Under the pieces are notes generated by a model. The model was given only the letters and a program-made list of their open reading frames with translations, was not told the DNA's origin and made no database searches. The position numbers and the translations under genes were made by a program. DNA of 64,000 nucleotides. It comes from Orlajensenia flava. GTDB lineage: Bacteria; Actinomycetota; Actinomycetes; Actinomycetales; Microbacteriaceae. How positions within the stretch are numbered: the first letter of the stretch is position 1; each line of letters opens with the position of its first letter. The stretch is taken from contig NZ_SSSN01000003.1 of assembly GCF_004801905.1 (NCBI RefSeq), positions 186,001-250,000 of the forward strand. The letters run 5' to 3'. Below, piece by piece: positions 1-10,923 of this stretch.

Positions 1-1
1 C

Positions 2-1843
<1,842 letters not shown>

Positions 1844-1898
1844 ACGTGCCTCGGTAGACTGGAATCAGCCCCCCGCACATCGATACCGACGGAGAACC

Positions 1899-2198
1899 AT
1901 GTCCGGAATCAGCGCAGAACAGGTAGCGCATCTCGCCAGCCTCGCCCGCATCGACCTCACCGACGACGAGATCGCGAGCCTGACCACCGAGCTCGACCAG
2001 ATCGTCGCATCGGTCGCCAAGGTCACCGAGGTCGCGACTCCCGAGGTGCCGGCCACGAGCCACCCGATTCCGCTCGAGAACGTCTTCCGTGACGACGTCG
2101 TGGGCGAGACGCTGACGGTCGAGCAGGCCCTCGCCGGAGCGCCCGACCACGACGGGTCGCGGTTCCGCGTCTCGGCGATTCTGGGGGAGGAGCAGTGA
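1899..2198 (+). CDS. gatC: Glutamyl-tRNA(Gln)/aspartyl-tRNA(Asn) amidotransferase subunit C
   Basis: Small subunit of GatCAB, which converts misacylated Glu-tRNA(Gln) or Asp-tRNA(Asn) to the correct aminoacyl-tRNA. GatC wraps around GatA and GatB and stabilises the complex. The product is 99 residues, the usual size, and opens with the typical [21 protein letters not shown] pattern. The ATG at 1899 follows a GGAGAA ribosome site, so the longer in-frame ORF from 1824 is not used. Its stop overlaps the GTG of gatA by four bases (GTGA), so translation of the two is coupled. Confidence 0.96.
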   Translation: MSGISAEQVAHLASLARIDLTDDEIASLTTELDQIVASVAKVTEVATPEVPATSHPIPLENVFRDDVVGETLTVEQALAGAPDHDGSRFRVSAILGEEQ

Positions 2199-3724
2199 GC
2201 GACGACATCCTGCGCCTGAGTGCCGCCGAGCTCGGAGAGCGGCTCGCCGCCCACGAGATCAGCTCGGTCGAGGCGACCCAGGCTTCGCTCGATCGCATCG
2301 CCGCCGTCGACGGGGGAGTGCACGCCTTCCTCCACGTGGCCGCGGACGACGCGATCGCCGCCGCGGCCGACGTCGACAGCCGACGCGCGTCGGGTGAGAA
2401 GCTCGGCCCCCTCGCCGGCGTGCCCATCGCCATCAAGGACGTCCTCGTCACCGAAGGCATGCCGACGACAGCCGGCTCGCGCATCCTCGAGGGCTGGATC
2501 CCCCCCTACGACGCGACGACGGTGCGCCTGGTCCGCGAGGCGGGCATGGTCCCTCTCGGCAAGACCAACATGGACGAGTTCGCCATGGGGTCGAGCACCG
2601 AGCACTCCGCGTTCGGCGCCACCCACAACCCGTGGGCGCTCGACCGCATCCCCGGCGGCTCCGGGGGAGGGTCGGCCGCGGCCGTCGCCGCGTTCGAAGC
2701 GCCCATCGCGCTCGGCAGCGACACCGGTGGATCCATTCGCCAGCCCGCTCACGTCACGGGAACCGTTGGCGTGAAGCCCACCTACGGTGCCGTCAGCCGC
2801 TACGGCGCGATAGCGATGGCATCCTCGCTCGACCAGATCGGACCCGTGAGCCGCACGGTGCTCGATGCAGCGCTGCTGCACGACATCATCGGCAAGCACG
2901 ACCACCACGACTCCACGTCGCTGCGCGACCGCTGGCCGTCCATGGCCGAGGCGGTGCGCACCGCGGATGTCGATGGCCTCCGCATCGGCGTCATCCGCCA
3001 GCTCGACGGTGAGGGCTTCCAGCAGGGGGTGCTCGACAGCTTCCACGCCGCGCTCGACCTGCTCGAGGGCGCCGGCGCCCACATCGTCGAGGTCAACACC
3101 CCCAACTTCGAGTACGCGATCTCGGCGTACTACCTCATTATGCCCGCCGAGGCATCCAGCAACCTCGCCAAGTTCGACTCGGTGCGCTTCGGCCTGCGGG
3201 TCACCCCGGAGGGCGGAGGAACCGTCGAGGACGTCATGTCGGCCACCCGCGACGCCGGGTTCGGCTCCGAGGTCAAGCGCCGCATCATCCTGGGCACCTA
3301 CGCCCTGTCCGCCGGGTACTACGACGCCTACTACGGCAGTGCGCAGAAGGTGCGAACGCTCGTCCAGCGCGACTTCGACGCCGCCTTCGCCCACGTGGAC
3401 GTGCTGGCCTCCCCGACGGCGCCGACCACGGCGTTCAAGCTCGGCGAGAAGCTCTCCGACCCCATGGCGATGTACCTCAACGACATCGCCACCATCCCGG
3501 CGAACCTCGCCGGTGTACCGGGCATCTCCCTCCCGGCCGGCCTGGCCGCGGAGGACGGACTGCCCGTCGGCATCCAGTTCCTCGCACCCGCCCGGGCCGA
3601 CGCGCGGCTCTACACCGTCGGCGCCGCCCTTGAGAAACTGCTCGAGGAGCAGTGGGGCGGCCGATTGCTCGACCAGGCGCCCGACCTCACCCAGCTGATC
3701 GCCGCCCAGGAAGGTGCCCGCTGA
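2195..3724 (+). CDS. gatA: Glutamyl-tRNA(Gln) amidotransferase subunit A
   Basis: The glutaminase of GatCAB. It releases ammonia from glutamine and passes it through a channel to GatB. The 509-residue product is the usual length and carries the amidase signature: an early catalytic lysine (AIKD), the glycine/serine-rich core [12 protein letters not shown] with the cis-serine, and [11 protein letters not shown] with the nucleophilic serine. It starts at a GTG inside the gatC stop and ends one base into the gatB start (TGATG), so all three subunits are translationally coupled. Confidence 0.97.
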   Translation: MSDDILRLSAAELGERLAAHEISSVEATQASLDRIAAVDGGVHAFLHVAADDAIAAAADVDSRRASGEKLGPLAGVPIAIKDVLVTEGMPTTAGSRILEGWIPPYDATTVRLVREAGMVPLGKTNMDEFAMGSSTEHSAFGATHNPWALDRIPGGSGGGSAAAVAAFEAPIALGSDTGGSIRQPAHVTGTVGVKPTYGAVSRYGAIAMASSLDQIGPVSRTVLDAALLHDIIGKHDHHDSTSLRDRWPSMAEAVRTADVDGLRIGVIRQLDGEGFQQGVLDSFHAALDLLEGAGAHIVEVNTPNFEYAISAYYLIMPAEASSNLAKFDSVRFGLRVTPEGGGTVEDVMSATRDAGFGSEVKRRIILGTYALSAGYYDAYYGSAQKVRTLVQRDFDAAFAHVDVLASPTAPTTAFKLGEKLSDPMAMYLNDIATIPANLAGVPGISLPAGLAAEDGLPVGIQFLAPARADARLYTVGAALEKLLEEQWGGRLLDQAPDLTQLIAAQEGAR

Positions 3725-5247
3725 TGGCCCGCGCAGAACTGATGGACTTCGACCAGGCGCTCGAGCTGTTCGAGCCGGTGATGGGTTTCGAGGTGCACGT
3801 CGAGCTCAACACCAAGACCAAGATGTTCTCCGATGCCCCCAACGTCTTCGGATCGGAGCCCAACACGAACATCACGCCGACCTGCCTCGGGCTTCCCGGC
3901 TCGCTTCCGGTCGTCAACGCCCAGGCGATCCGCTACTCGATCAGCCTCGGCTTGGCCCTCGGCTGCTCGATCGCGCAGACCAGCCGGTTCGCGCGCAAGA
4001 ACTACTTCTACCCCGACACGCCGAAGAACTACCAGATCTCGCAGTACGACGAGCCCATCGCGTTCGAGGGCTCCGTCGACGTCGAACTCTCCGACGGCCG
4101 GGTCGTGAGCGTTCCGATCGAGCGCGCCCATATGGAGGAGGATGCCGGCAAGCTCACCCACGTCGGCGGATCCACCGGTCGCATCCAGGGCGCCGAGTAC
4201 TCGCTCGTGGACTACAACCGGGCGGGTGTCCCCCTCGTCGAGATCGTCACCAAGCCGATCTACGGCGCCGAGCACTCCTCACCCGAACTGGCGAAGGCGT
4301 ACGTCTCGACCATCCGCGACATCGTCGTCTCGCTCGGCATCTCCGACGCGCGCATGGAGCGCGGCAACCTGCGCTGCGACGCCAACGTCTCGCTGCGCCC
4401 CCGCGCGGCCGCCGGTGAGCCGGCCGCACCGCTGGGCACCCGCACCGAGACCAAGAACGTCAACTCGCTGCGCTCCGTCGAGCGGGCCGTGCGTTACGAG
4501 ATCCAGCGGCAGGCCGCCATCCTCGCCGCCGGCGGAAGCATCACCCAGGAGACGAGGCACTGGCACGAGGACACCGGCACCACGAGCGCCGGCCGGCCCA
4601 AGAGCGACGCGGACGACTACCGGTACTTCCCCGAGCCCGACCTGCTTCCGGTCGTGCCGTCGGCCGAGCTGATCGACGAGCTGCGCGCGGCGCTGCCGGA
4701 ACCCCCGGCCGTCCGTCGTCGCCGGCTGAAGGGGGAGTGGGGCTTCTCCGACCTCGAGTTCCAGGACATCGCCAACTCCGGCCTTCTGGTCGAGGTCTCC
4801 GAGACGGTCGCGGCGGGAGCCACCCCCGCGGCGGCACGCAAGTGGTGGACGGGCGAGATCGCCCGCCTCGCGAACGCAGCCGGAACCGATGCCGCCTCCC
4901 TGGTCACCCCGACACAGGTCGCCGAGCTGGCCGCCCTCATCGATGACGGAACCCTCACCGACCGTCTCGCCCGACAGGTGCTCGAGGGGGTCGTCGCCGG
5001 GGAGGGCTCCCCGGCCGAGGTGGTGGCCTCCAGGGGCCTCGCGGTGGTGTCGGATGACGGCGCACTGATCGCCGCGATCGACGAGGCACTCGCCGCACAG
5101 CCCGATGTCCTGGCGAAGATCAAGGACGGGAAGGTTCAGGCGGCCGGCGCGGTCATCGGTGCCGTCATGAAGGCCATGAAGGGTCAAGCGGATGCCGCCC
5201 GCGTGCGCGAACTCGTGCTCGAGCGGGCCGCAGCCACGGAGTCCTGA
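3724..5247 (+). CDS. gatB: Glutamyl-tRNA(Gln) amidotransferase subunit B
   Basis: Phosphorylates the misacylated glutamyl or aspartyl group on the tRNA with ATP and amidates it with ammonia from GatA. The product is 507 residues. It shows the family opening ([18 protein letters not shown]), the PGSLPVVN and [16 protein letters not shown] stretches of the kinase-like domain, the [11 protein letters not shown] motif in the middle, and the helical plus YqeY-like tail that binds tRNA. The ATG at 3724 overlaps the gatA stop by one base, which excludes the longer in-frame extension from 3652. This is the last gene of the gat operon; a convergent minus-strand gene follows after about 75 bases. Confidence 0.97.
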   Translation: MARAELMDFDQALELFEPVMGFEVHVELNTKTKMFSDAPNVFGSEPNTNITPTCLGLPGSLPVVNAQAIRYSISLGLALGCSIAQTSRFARKNYFYPDTPKNYQISQYDEPIAFEGSVDVELSDGRVVSVPIERAHMEEDAGKLTHVGGSTGRIQGAEYSLVDYNRAGVPLVEIVTKPIYGAEHSSPELAKAYVSTIRDIVVSLGISDARMERGNLRCDANVSLRPRAAAGEPAAPLGTRTETKNVNSLRSVERAVRYEIQRQAAILAAGGSITQETRHWHEDTGTTSAGRPKSDADDYRYFPEPDLLPVVPSAELIDELRAALPEPPAVRRRRLKGEWGFSDLEFQDIANSGLLVEVSETVAAGATPAAARKWWTGEIARLANAAGTDAASLVTPTQVAELAALIDDGTLTDRLARQVLEGVVAGEGSPAEVVASRGLAVVSDDGALIAAIDEALAAQPDVLAKIKDGKVQAAGAVIGAVMKAMKGQADAARVRELVLERAAATES

Positions 5248-5321
5248 GGCACTCGCTCAGCCCCGTTCCAGCAACGGCGGCGATCGTCTCGACTCCCGTT
5301 CGGAAACCCCGCCGCAGGGAC

Positions 5322-6227
5322 TCAGGAACGGAGCTCGTCGTCTTCGAGGAGGCGCGCCAGCGTGGTCTCGCCGAGCCCGGCCATGGGCGGGTTCGACGTG
5401 CGGTAGTACCAGACGAGACCCATCGCCTGCTGGAACGCCCACGCAGCGCCGCGCCGCCACTCGACCTCACCGGCTGAGAGAGCGTCACGCAGCACCGCTC
5501 GCGTCCGCGCATCGAACAGGTGCCAGGCGCAGACGAGATCGAGGGACGGGTCCGCCGGACCGAACGATCCCGCGTCCAGCACCCCGTTCAAGCGATCGTC
5601 GGCGGTCAGGATGTTCCACGGTGTCAGGTCGCCGTGGGTCATCACGGCGGATGCACCGTCGGGGAGCTCTCGAAATCGTTCCCAGAGGGCGCGTAGAGGC
5701 TCGCCATCCGAGAACTGTTCGGTCCGCTCGATGCATTCGAGCACGTACGCATCGTGATCACGGAGGATGCCGCCACGTCCTCGGCCTCGGAAGCGCCGGC
5801 CTCGCGTCGGGGCCGAGCGCAACGTTCGGATGAGCTCCGCCAGATCCTGCGCGAGTGCGGCGGACGCTGCGACACTGACCGGTGACGCGACCTCCCCGTC
5901 GAGCCACGTCTGCACCGCCCACGGCATCGGGTACCCGACACCGGGACGTCCCAGGGCGACAGGCATCGGTGCTGGGAAGGGACTCACCGCTGCGAACTCG
6001 GCCAGCGCCCCCGCCTCCCGCTCCAGCTCGGACCGGGCGAGGGTCGGGTCCGTCCTCTGCAACGGCAGACGCGCCGTGAGGTCGTGGCCGATGCGGAAGA
6101 TCGCGTTCACCGTACCGCTGCCCGAGATCGGCTCGATGGGCAGTCCGCTCCATTCGGGATACTGGGCGTCGACGAGGGCGCTGACGAGCTCGGCGTCGAC
6201 GTGCAGCTGGTTGGCGTGCATCTGCAT
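5322..6227 (-). CDS. Aminoglycoside phosphotransferase (APH) family protein
   Basis: A 301-residue protein-kinase-like small-molecule phosphotransferase. The catalytic loop THGDLTPWN has the expected Asp and Asn. The metal-binding segment reads LDAGSFGPADPSLDL, where most APH proteins have D-[FW]-G; this variant keeps the Asp. An N-terminal SGTVNAIFRI stretch corresponds to the nucleotide-binding sheet. The start at 6227 is preceded by a GCAGGA site about seven bases upstream, and a second ATG lies two codons in. The substrate cannot be read from sequence. This family includes many housekeeping or metabolite kinases, so an antibiotic-resistance role should not be assumed. It is divergent from the glycine-rich gene at 6321. 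Confidence 0.85.
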   Translation of the reverse strand: MQMHANQLHVDAELVSALVDAQYPEWSGLPIEPISGSGTVNAIFRIGHDLTARLPLQRTDPTLARSELEREAGALAEFAAVSPFPAPMPVALGRPGVGYPMPWAVQTWLDGEVASPVSVAASAALAQDLAELIRTLRSAPTRGRRFRGRGRGGILRDHDAYVLECIERTEQFSDGEPLRALWERFRELPDGASAVMTHGDLTPWNILTADDRLNGVLDAGSFGPADPSLDLVCAWHLFDARTRAVLRDALSAGEVEWRRGAAWAFQQAMGLVWYYRTSNPPMAGLGETTLARLLEDDELRS

Positions 6228-6320
6228 GTGGCAATCCTGCAGCAGGGCGGACGCCGGGTGATGCGCGATTCTCAGGAGTGCTCGGTACGCTCCGCAGACG
6301 GACACGTGAAGGAGACGACC

Positions 6321-6980
6321 ATGGGATTCCTCGATCGACTGATGGGCCGCGAGGAGCCGCAGCGGCAGCCGGCGCGACCGGATGCTCCGCGCTCCGACGA
6401 CGAGATCGCCGTCGAGCGCTACCGCTATCTGCTGCGGACCGCCCCGCCCGAGACCATCGAGCAGGTTCACGAGGAGGCGTTCGCTAAGCTGACGCCCGAG
6501 CAGCGCGCCCAGGTCTTCCGTGACCTCAGCGCCGCGGCGCCAGCTGGCGAGGCCCCTCACGCCGACGATGCGCGCAGCCTGGCGCGGGCCACCACGCGAG
6601 CCGAGATGCGGGCGCCGGGATCGGCGGAGCGCGCGTTCGGCGGCGGCGGGATGGGCTTCGGATCGATGCTCGCGTCGTCGATGCTCGGCACGATCGCCGG
6701 GTACGTCATCGGGTCCGCGCTGGTCAGCGCCTTCCTCCCGGGCCCCGATGCGTTCGCCGCCGATGGCTCGGGTGCCGACGGCTCGGGAGCGGACGGGTCA
6801 GGAGCGGACGGGTCAGGCGCCGACGGTTCCGGAGGGGATGGCTTCAGCGCCGACGGATCCGGTGCCGGCAGCGTGGATGCCGGGGGCGCCTACGGCGGCG
6901 ACGGAAGCGGTGGCGACTTCGGGGGCGGGGACTGGGGTAACGGAGGCGACTTCGGAGGCGGCGATTTCGGCGGCTTTTGA
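6321..6980 (+). CDS. Glycine-rich repeat protein with a hydrophobic middle segment, function unknown
   Basis: A 219-residue protein of no family I can name. The start is fixed by an AAGGAG site about eight bases before the ATG. The first 80 residues are charged and helical (RYRYLLRTAPPETIEQVHEEAF, KLTPEQRAQVFRDLS). A glycine-rich hydrophobic stretch (about residues 110-138, GSMLASSMLGTIAGYVIGS) could be a membrane segment or a glycine-zipper-type helix. After it come five ADGSG pentapeptides, a further degenerate unit, and a tail of GGDFGGGDW-type repeats. The N-terminal part resembles small cation-binding or membrane-associated proteins seen in Actinobacteria, but that is only an impression. 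It stands alone between a divergent phosphotransferase and dinB. Confidence 0.75.
   Translation: MGFLDRLMGREEPQRQPARPDAPRSDDEIAVERYRYLLRTAPPETIEQVHEEAFAKLTPEQRAQVFRDLSAAAPAGEAPHADDARSLARATTRAEMRAPGSAERAFGGGGMGFGSMLASSMLGTIAGYVIGSALVSAFLPGPDAFAADGSGADGSGADGSGADGSGADGSGGDGFSADGSGAGSVDAGGAYGGDGSGGDFGGGDWGNGGDFGGGDFGGF
6759..6833 (+). repeat. Five tandem 15-base units encoding ADGSG
   Basis: Five consecutive in-frame 15-base units each encode Ala-Asp-Gly-Ser-Gly. Units three and four share nearly the same bases (GCGGACGGGTCAGG), while the outer ones differ at wobble positions. That pattern suggests recent slippage or unequal exchange in the middle of an older array. A decayed copy (GDGFS, then ADGSG) follows directly. 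Confidence 0.9.
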
Positions 6981-7023
6981 GCTCCCGACGCGTTGTCGGC
7001 TGCAGCCGTTAGGGTCATAGCAG

Positions 7024-8244
7024 ATGAGCAAGCAGGACGGCCGGTCGCGGCAGGTGAACGAGACGCCGGTCGACGACACCGGCGCCGACATCCTGCACAT
7101 CGACATGGATGCGTTCTTCGCGTCCGTCGAACTGCTGAGCAGGCCCGACCTGCGCGGAACGCCCGTCATCGTCGGCGGTCTGGGCCCGCGATCCGTCGTG
7201 TCGGCGGCCAACTACGAGGCGCGCCGTTACGGCGTGAACTCCGCCATGCCCATGTCGGTCGCCCTGCGCCGGTGCCCGAACGCGACGGTCCTTCCCGGCA
7301 GTTACGCGCTGTACCAGCAGTACTCCGCTCAGGTCATGGACATCTTCGGCGACTTCACGCCGCTGGTAGAGAAGCTCAGCGTCGACGAGGCGTTCCTCGA
7401 CGTGCGCGGTGCTCGCCGCCTGCACGGCAGCCCCTCGCAGATCGCGACGGCCATCCGGGCCCGGGTGTTCGCCGAGACCGGACTCACCTGCAGCGTCGGC
7501 GCCGCGGCGAGCAAGTTCGTGGCCAAGGTCGCCTCGAGCCGCTCCAAGCCCGACGGACTGCTCGTCGTGCCCCCCGACCAGACGCTCGCCTTCCTGCGCC
7601 CGTTGCCCATCAGCGCCCTCTGGGGCGTCGGTCCCGCCACCGAGCAACAGCTCGAACGGCTCGGGCTCCGGCTGGTGGGAGACGTCGCCGACACGCCGTA
7701 CGAGGCGCTGCGTCGAGCAGTCGGGGAGGCGCTGGCCACTCGGCTGCAGCACCTGGCGAACGGCGACGACCCGCGCTCGGTCTCCGTCCATCGTGAGGAG
7801 AAGAGCATCGGGCACGAGGTGACCTTCGGCTACGACGTGACGGAGGATGCAGATGTCCGGCGCGCCATGCTCCGCCAGTCCGATGACGCCGCCGCGCGTC
7901 TGCGCGCGGCCGGGCTGCTCGGCCGCACGGTCGTACTCAAGGTGCGCTTCACCGACTTCACCACCATGACCAAGTCGCGCACCCTCTCCGAGCCCACCAA
8001 CGTCGGTCGGCGCATCTACGAGGAGGCCGTGGCGGCGTGGGAGGCGAGCGGCGCGGCCGGTCGGCGCATCCGTCTCATCGGCGTGCGGGTCGAGCAACTC
8101 GGCGAGGGCGGCCCGGGCCTCGGCCTGTGGGACCCCGACGAGGACTGGCGCGACGCCGAGGCCGCCGTCGACGAGGTGAGCGCGCGGTTCGGTCGCGGCA
8201 GTGTGAAACCGGCCGCGCTCATCCGTCCGTCATCCGATCGCTGA
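7024..8244 (+). CDS. dinB: DNA polymerase IV (Y-family translesion polymerase)
   Basis: Error-prone polymerase that copies past damaged bases. The product is 406 residues. The catalytic motifs are present: DMDAFFASVE at the start of the palm, YEARRYGV in the fingers and KLSVDEAFLDV with the second acidic pair, then a helix-hairpin-helix thumb (LWGVGPATEQQLERLGL) and the little-finger domain. About 20 extra residues precede the first motif, and no clear clamp-binding QLxLF motif is visible near the C-terminus. The ATG lacks a strong ribosome site. No LexA-type dyad is evident in the 44 bases upstream. Confidence 0.94.
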   Translation: MSKQDGRSRQVNETPVDDTGADILHIDMDAFFASVELLSRPDLRGTPVIVGGLGPRSVVSAANYEARRYGVNSAMPMSVALRRCPNATVLPGSYALYQQYSAQVMDIFGDFTPLVEKLSVDEAFLDVRGARRLHGSPSQIATAIRARVFAETGLTCSVGAAASKFVAKVASSRSKPDGLLVVPPDQTLAFLRPLPISALWGVGPATEQQLERLGLRLVGDVADTPYEALRRAVGEALATRLQHLANGDDPRSVSVHREEKSIGHEVTFGYDVTEDADVRRAMLRQSDDAAARLRAAGLLGRTVVLKVRFTDFTTMTKSRTLSEPTNVGRRIYEEAVAAWEASGAAGRRIRLIGVRVEQLGEGGPGLGLWDPDEDWRDAEAAVDEVSARFGRGSVKPAALIRPSSDR

Positions 8245-8283
8245 CCCCTATCGGCCAGCACGAGCGCGGGGTAGCGTGAACGC

Positions 8284-8640
8284 ATGACGAACCTCGTGAC
8301 CCAGCTCGCAGACTCAGCCAAGGACTTCGGCGTACAGGCCGCATACGGTGACCCCGTGGAACTCGGCGGTTCGACGATCATCCCGGTCGCACTGGTCTGG
8401 TACGGCTTCGGAGGCGGCAGCGTCGATGAGGCCACCGGCGACTCCAAGCTCGCCACCATGAAGGGGATCGGCTCCGGCGGCGGTGGTGGCGGATACTCCG
8501 TGCCCATCGGCGCCTACATCAGCCGCGGCGGCATCACCCGGTTCGATCCCAACATCATCGCGCTGCTGGCCGTGGGCATCCCGTTCGTCGCCTCGACCGG
8601 CTGGGCTTTGAAGAAGGTCATCCGCGCGCTCAAGCACTAG
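8284..8640 (+). CDS. GerW/YtfJ-family protein
   Basis: A 118-residue protein matching the GerW (YtfJ) family. It carries the conserved GGSTIIPVALVWYGFGGG stretch and a GGGGGGYSVPIGAYI stretch, ending in a hydrophobic segment (LLAVGIPFVASTGWALKKV) that may anchor it to the membrane. In Bacillus the family acts in spore germination, but non-sporulating actinobacteria carry it too, where its role is unknown. It sits alone, 40 bases after dinB. Confidence 0.85.
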   Translation: MTNLVTQLADSAKDFGVQAAYGDPVELGGSTIIPVALVWYGFGGGSVDEATGDSKLATMKGIGSGGGGGGYSVPIGAYISRGGITRFDPNIIALLAVGIPFVASTGWALKKVIRALKH

Positions 8641-8683
8641 CTCTCGCGAGTCGCCCGCCCCGCGGGGCTAGACTCGACGCGAA

Positions 8684-8775
8684 CACGGGAGTCCGGTGAA
8701 CCGGGCTGAGAGGAAGGTTTTTTCAACCTTCGACCGTCGAACCTGATCTGGATCATGCCAGCGCAGGGAGGCAGA
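8684..8775 (+). promoter_or_regulatory. TPP (thiamine pyrophosphate) riboswitch
   Basis: The thi-box consensus is clear: CGGGAGTCCGG leading to GGGCTGAGAGG, a variable stem GGAAGGTT/AACCTTC with a U-rich loop, then ACCTGATCTGG and the closing GCGCAGGGAGG. It lies about 45 bases before the likely start of ykoE, a placement typical of TPP-responsive control of translation or transcription. High thiamine pyrophosphate is expected to switch off the transporter operon downstream. Confidence 0.95.
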
Positions 8776-8818
8776 ACTCCATCCCGTGCCCTCTTTTCTC
8801 AACGAAAGGGCACGATCA

Positions 8819-9457
8819 GTGCAGAACGACAACCGCACCATGACGGCGGATACAGCCCCGTCGACCCGCATCCGCTCCCGACGCTGGCGCGTCGTGGACA
8901 TCGTCATCGCCGCCGTGCTCGGTGTCGCCATCGGGCTCGTGTTCTGGGCCTGGAACGCCATCGGCGGCCTGTGGTACGAGGGCATGAACGCCCTCACCCC
9001 GGGTTTCGGCGGCATCGCTGTCGGCATCTGGCTGATCGGTGGCGTGGTCGGAGGCCTCATCATCCGCAAGCCGGGAGCCGCGGTCCTGGTCGAGGTGATC
9101 GCGGCGATCGTCTCAGCGCTCATCGGCAATGCCTGGGGCATCTCGACCATCTACTCCGGTCTAGCGCAGGGGCTCGGGGCCGAGATCGTGTTCGCGTTGT
9201 TCGCCTACCGGTTCTTCGGCCCGGGGGTGGCCGCTCTCGCCGGCGCTGGCGCAGGCGCCGGGGCGTGGCTGCTCGAGTTCTTCCTCTACGGCAACATCGC
9301 GAAGAGCGTCGAGTTCAACACGATTTACCTCGCGTCGCTGCTCGTCTCCGGCGCGATCCTGGCCGGCCTGCTGGGCTGGGTGCTGGTGCGCGGCCTCGCC
9401 TCCACCGGTGCGCTCTCGCGGTTCGCCGCCGGGCGGGAATCGGGCCGGGAGGCCTGA
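8819..9457 (+). CDS. ykoE: ECF transporter substrate-binding membrane subunit YkoE
   Basis: The substrate-specificity (S) component of an energy-coupling-factor importer, presumed to take up thiamine or its hydroxymethylpyrimidine precursor. The product is 212 residues from this start. It is a small hydrophobic protein with about five membrane segments, a WNAIGGLWYEGMNALTPGF loop and a GNAWGISTIYSGLAQG loop typical of YkoE. The GTG at 8819 follows a GAAAGGG site at good spacing. GTG 8786 and ATG 8840 are in-frame alternatives. Control by the TPP riboswitch directly upstream supports the substrate assignment. Confidence 0.9.
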   Translation: MQNDNRTMTADTAPSTRIRSRRWRVVDIVIAAVLGVAIGLVFWAWNAIGGLWYEGMNALTPGFGGIAVGIWLIGGVVGGLIIRKPGAAVLVEVIAAIVSALIGNAWGISTIYSGLAQGLGAEIVFALFAYRFFGPGVAALAGAGAGAGAWLLEFFLYGNIAKSVEFNTIYLASLLVSGAILAGLLGWVLVRGLASTGALSRFAAGRESGREA

Positions 9458-9459
9458 GC

Positions 9460-10923
9460 ATGCCTCGTGGTGGCGGGGCTCGCGTTGCGGCATCGGGCTG
9501 GGGATGGCGGCACGCCGGTCGGCGTGCTCCGGCGGTGCGTGACGTGAGCTTCACCATCGAACCCGGGGAGCGGGTGCTGTTGCTCGGCGCGTCGGGTTCG
9601 GGCAAGTCGACGCTGCTCGCCGGCCTCGCCGGACTGCTCGGCGGCGCCGACGAGGGCGACGAGACCGGCACGCTCCTGATCGACGGAGAACGACCGGAAG
9701 CTCAGCGGGGTCGCATCGGCCTCGTGCTGCAGGATCCCGACTCCCAGGTCGTGCTCTCACGCGTCGGTGACGACGTGGCGTTCGGCTGCGAGAACCTGGG
9801 CATCGATCGCCATGAGATCTGGCGACGGGTCGACGACGCGCTCGACTCCGTGGGTCTCGATCTCCCGCTGACGCGTTCGACGGCTGCCCTGTCCGGCGGC
9901 CAGAAGCAGCGGCTCGCCCTGGCCGGAGTGCTCGCGATGCGTCCCGGGCTGCTGCTGCTCGACGAACCCACGGCCAACCTCGATCCTGAGGGCGTCGCCG
10001 AGGTACGCGATGCCGTCGCGCACATCGCATCCGATTCGACCCTCATCATCGTCGAGCACCGCACCGACGTGTGGGCGTCGCTGATGACCCGCGTCATCGT
10101 GCTGGATGCGGCCGGTGGGCTGTTGGCGGATGGACCGCCCGCCACCGTCTTCGCTTCGCGAGCGGTCGAACTGGCCGCGTCAGGGGTGTGGGTCCCGGGG
10201 ATGCCGTTGCCGCTCGAGCCGGGGAGCGCCCCAGTCGGCGAGGTGGTGCTCAGCACGGAGGGTCTGGCGATCGGACGCGCGGTATCGTCCGTCGTTCTGC
10301 GCGATCTCGACCTCGAATTCCGTGCGGCGTCGTCGACCGTGATCACGGGCCCCAACGGCGTGGGCAAGTCGACTCTCGCGCTCACGCTGGCCGGGCTGCT
10401 GCCGGAGCGAGCTGGACGCGTGCGGGCTTCCGAGCGGTTCGCCGGGCGCGGCGGGACGCGACCAGCGGGCTGGCGCTCCCGGGAACTCCTCACGCGCATC
10501 GGCACCGTCTTCCAAGACCCGGAGCACCAGTTCATCACCTCGACCGTCCGCGACGAGCTTGCTGTCGGCCCTCGCGCCGTGAAGATGACGGTCGCGGCGG
10601 TCGATGCGCGCGTGGACGAACTGCTCGTCCGACTCGATCTCGCGGCGCTGGCCGGCGCCAACCCCTTCACGCTCTCGGGTGGCCAGAAGCGGAGGCTGTC
10701 CGTTGCGACCGTGCTGGCCACCAATCCGGCCGTCATGGTGCTCGACGAGCCCACGTTCGGACAGGACCGCGTGAGCTGGATAGCCCTCGTCGGACTTCTG
10801 GCCGATCAGGTGCGACGGGGTACGAGCGTGGTCTCCGTGACGCACGACCCGGAGGTCGTGCGCATCCTCGGCACGCGCCGCATGGAACTCCGCACGCAGC
10901 CCGACACGGCGGCGGCCGCGTGA
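9460..10923 (+). CDS. ykoD: ECF transporter duplicated ATPase YkoD
   Basis: A 487-residue protein with two fused ABC ATPase domains that power the thiamine-precursor importer. Domain 1 has Walker A GASGSGKST, signature LSGGQKQR and Walker B LLLLDEPTANLD. Domain 2 has Walker A GPNGVGKST, signature LSGGQKRR and Walker B VMVLDEPTFGQD. It starts two bases after the ykoE stop and ends in a GTGA overlap with ykoC. Both domains keep all their catalytic motifs, so both sites should bind and hydrolyse ATP. Confidence 0.93.
   Translation: MPRGGGARVAASGWGWRHAGRRAPAVRDVSFTIEPGERVLLLGASGSGKSTLLAGLAGLLGGADEGDETGTLLIDGERPEAQRGRIGLVLQDPDSQVVLSRVGDDVAFGCENLGIDRHEIWRRVDDALDSVGLDLPLTRSTAALSGGQKQRLALAGVLAMRPGLLLLDEPTANLDPEGVAEVRDAVAHIASDSTLIIVEHRTDVWASLMTRVIVLDAAGGLLADGPPATVFASRAVELAASGVWVPGMPLPLEPGSAPVGEVVLSTEGLAIGRAVSSVVLRDLDLEFRAASSTVITGPNGVGKSTLALTLAGLLPERAGRVRASERFAGRGGTRPAGWRSRELLTRIGTVFQDPEHQFITSTVRDELAVGPRAVKMTVAAVDARVDELLVRLDLAALAGANPFTLSGGQKRRLSVATVLATNPAVMVLDEPTFGQDRVSWIALVGLLADQVRRGTSVVSVTHDPEVVRILGTRRMELRTQPDTAAAA

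Noticed and set aside
5322-6227. Antibiotic-resistance gene
   Set aside because: The APH fold is shared by many metabolite kinases and nothing in the sequence or context points to a drug substrate.
8657-8668. GCCCCGCGGGGC palindrome before the riboswitch as a terminator
   Set aside because: Only a short self-complementary stretch with no loop or T-run; common by chance at this GC content.
8755-9459. ATG at 8755 as an early start of the YkoD reading frame
   Set aside because: It lies inside the TPP riboswitch and reads through ykoE in another frame; YkoD homology begins at 9460.
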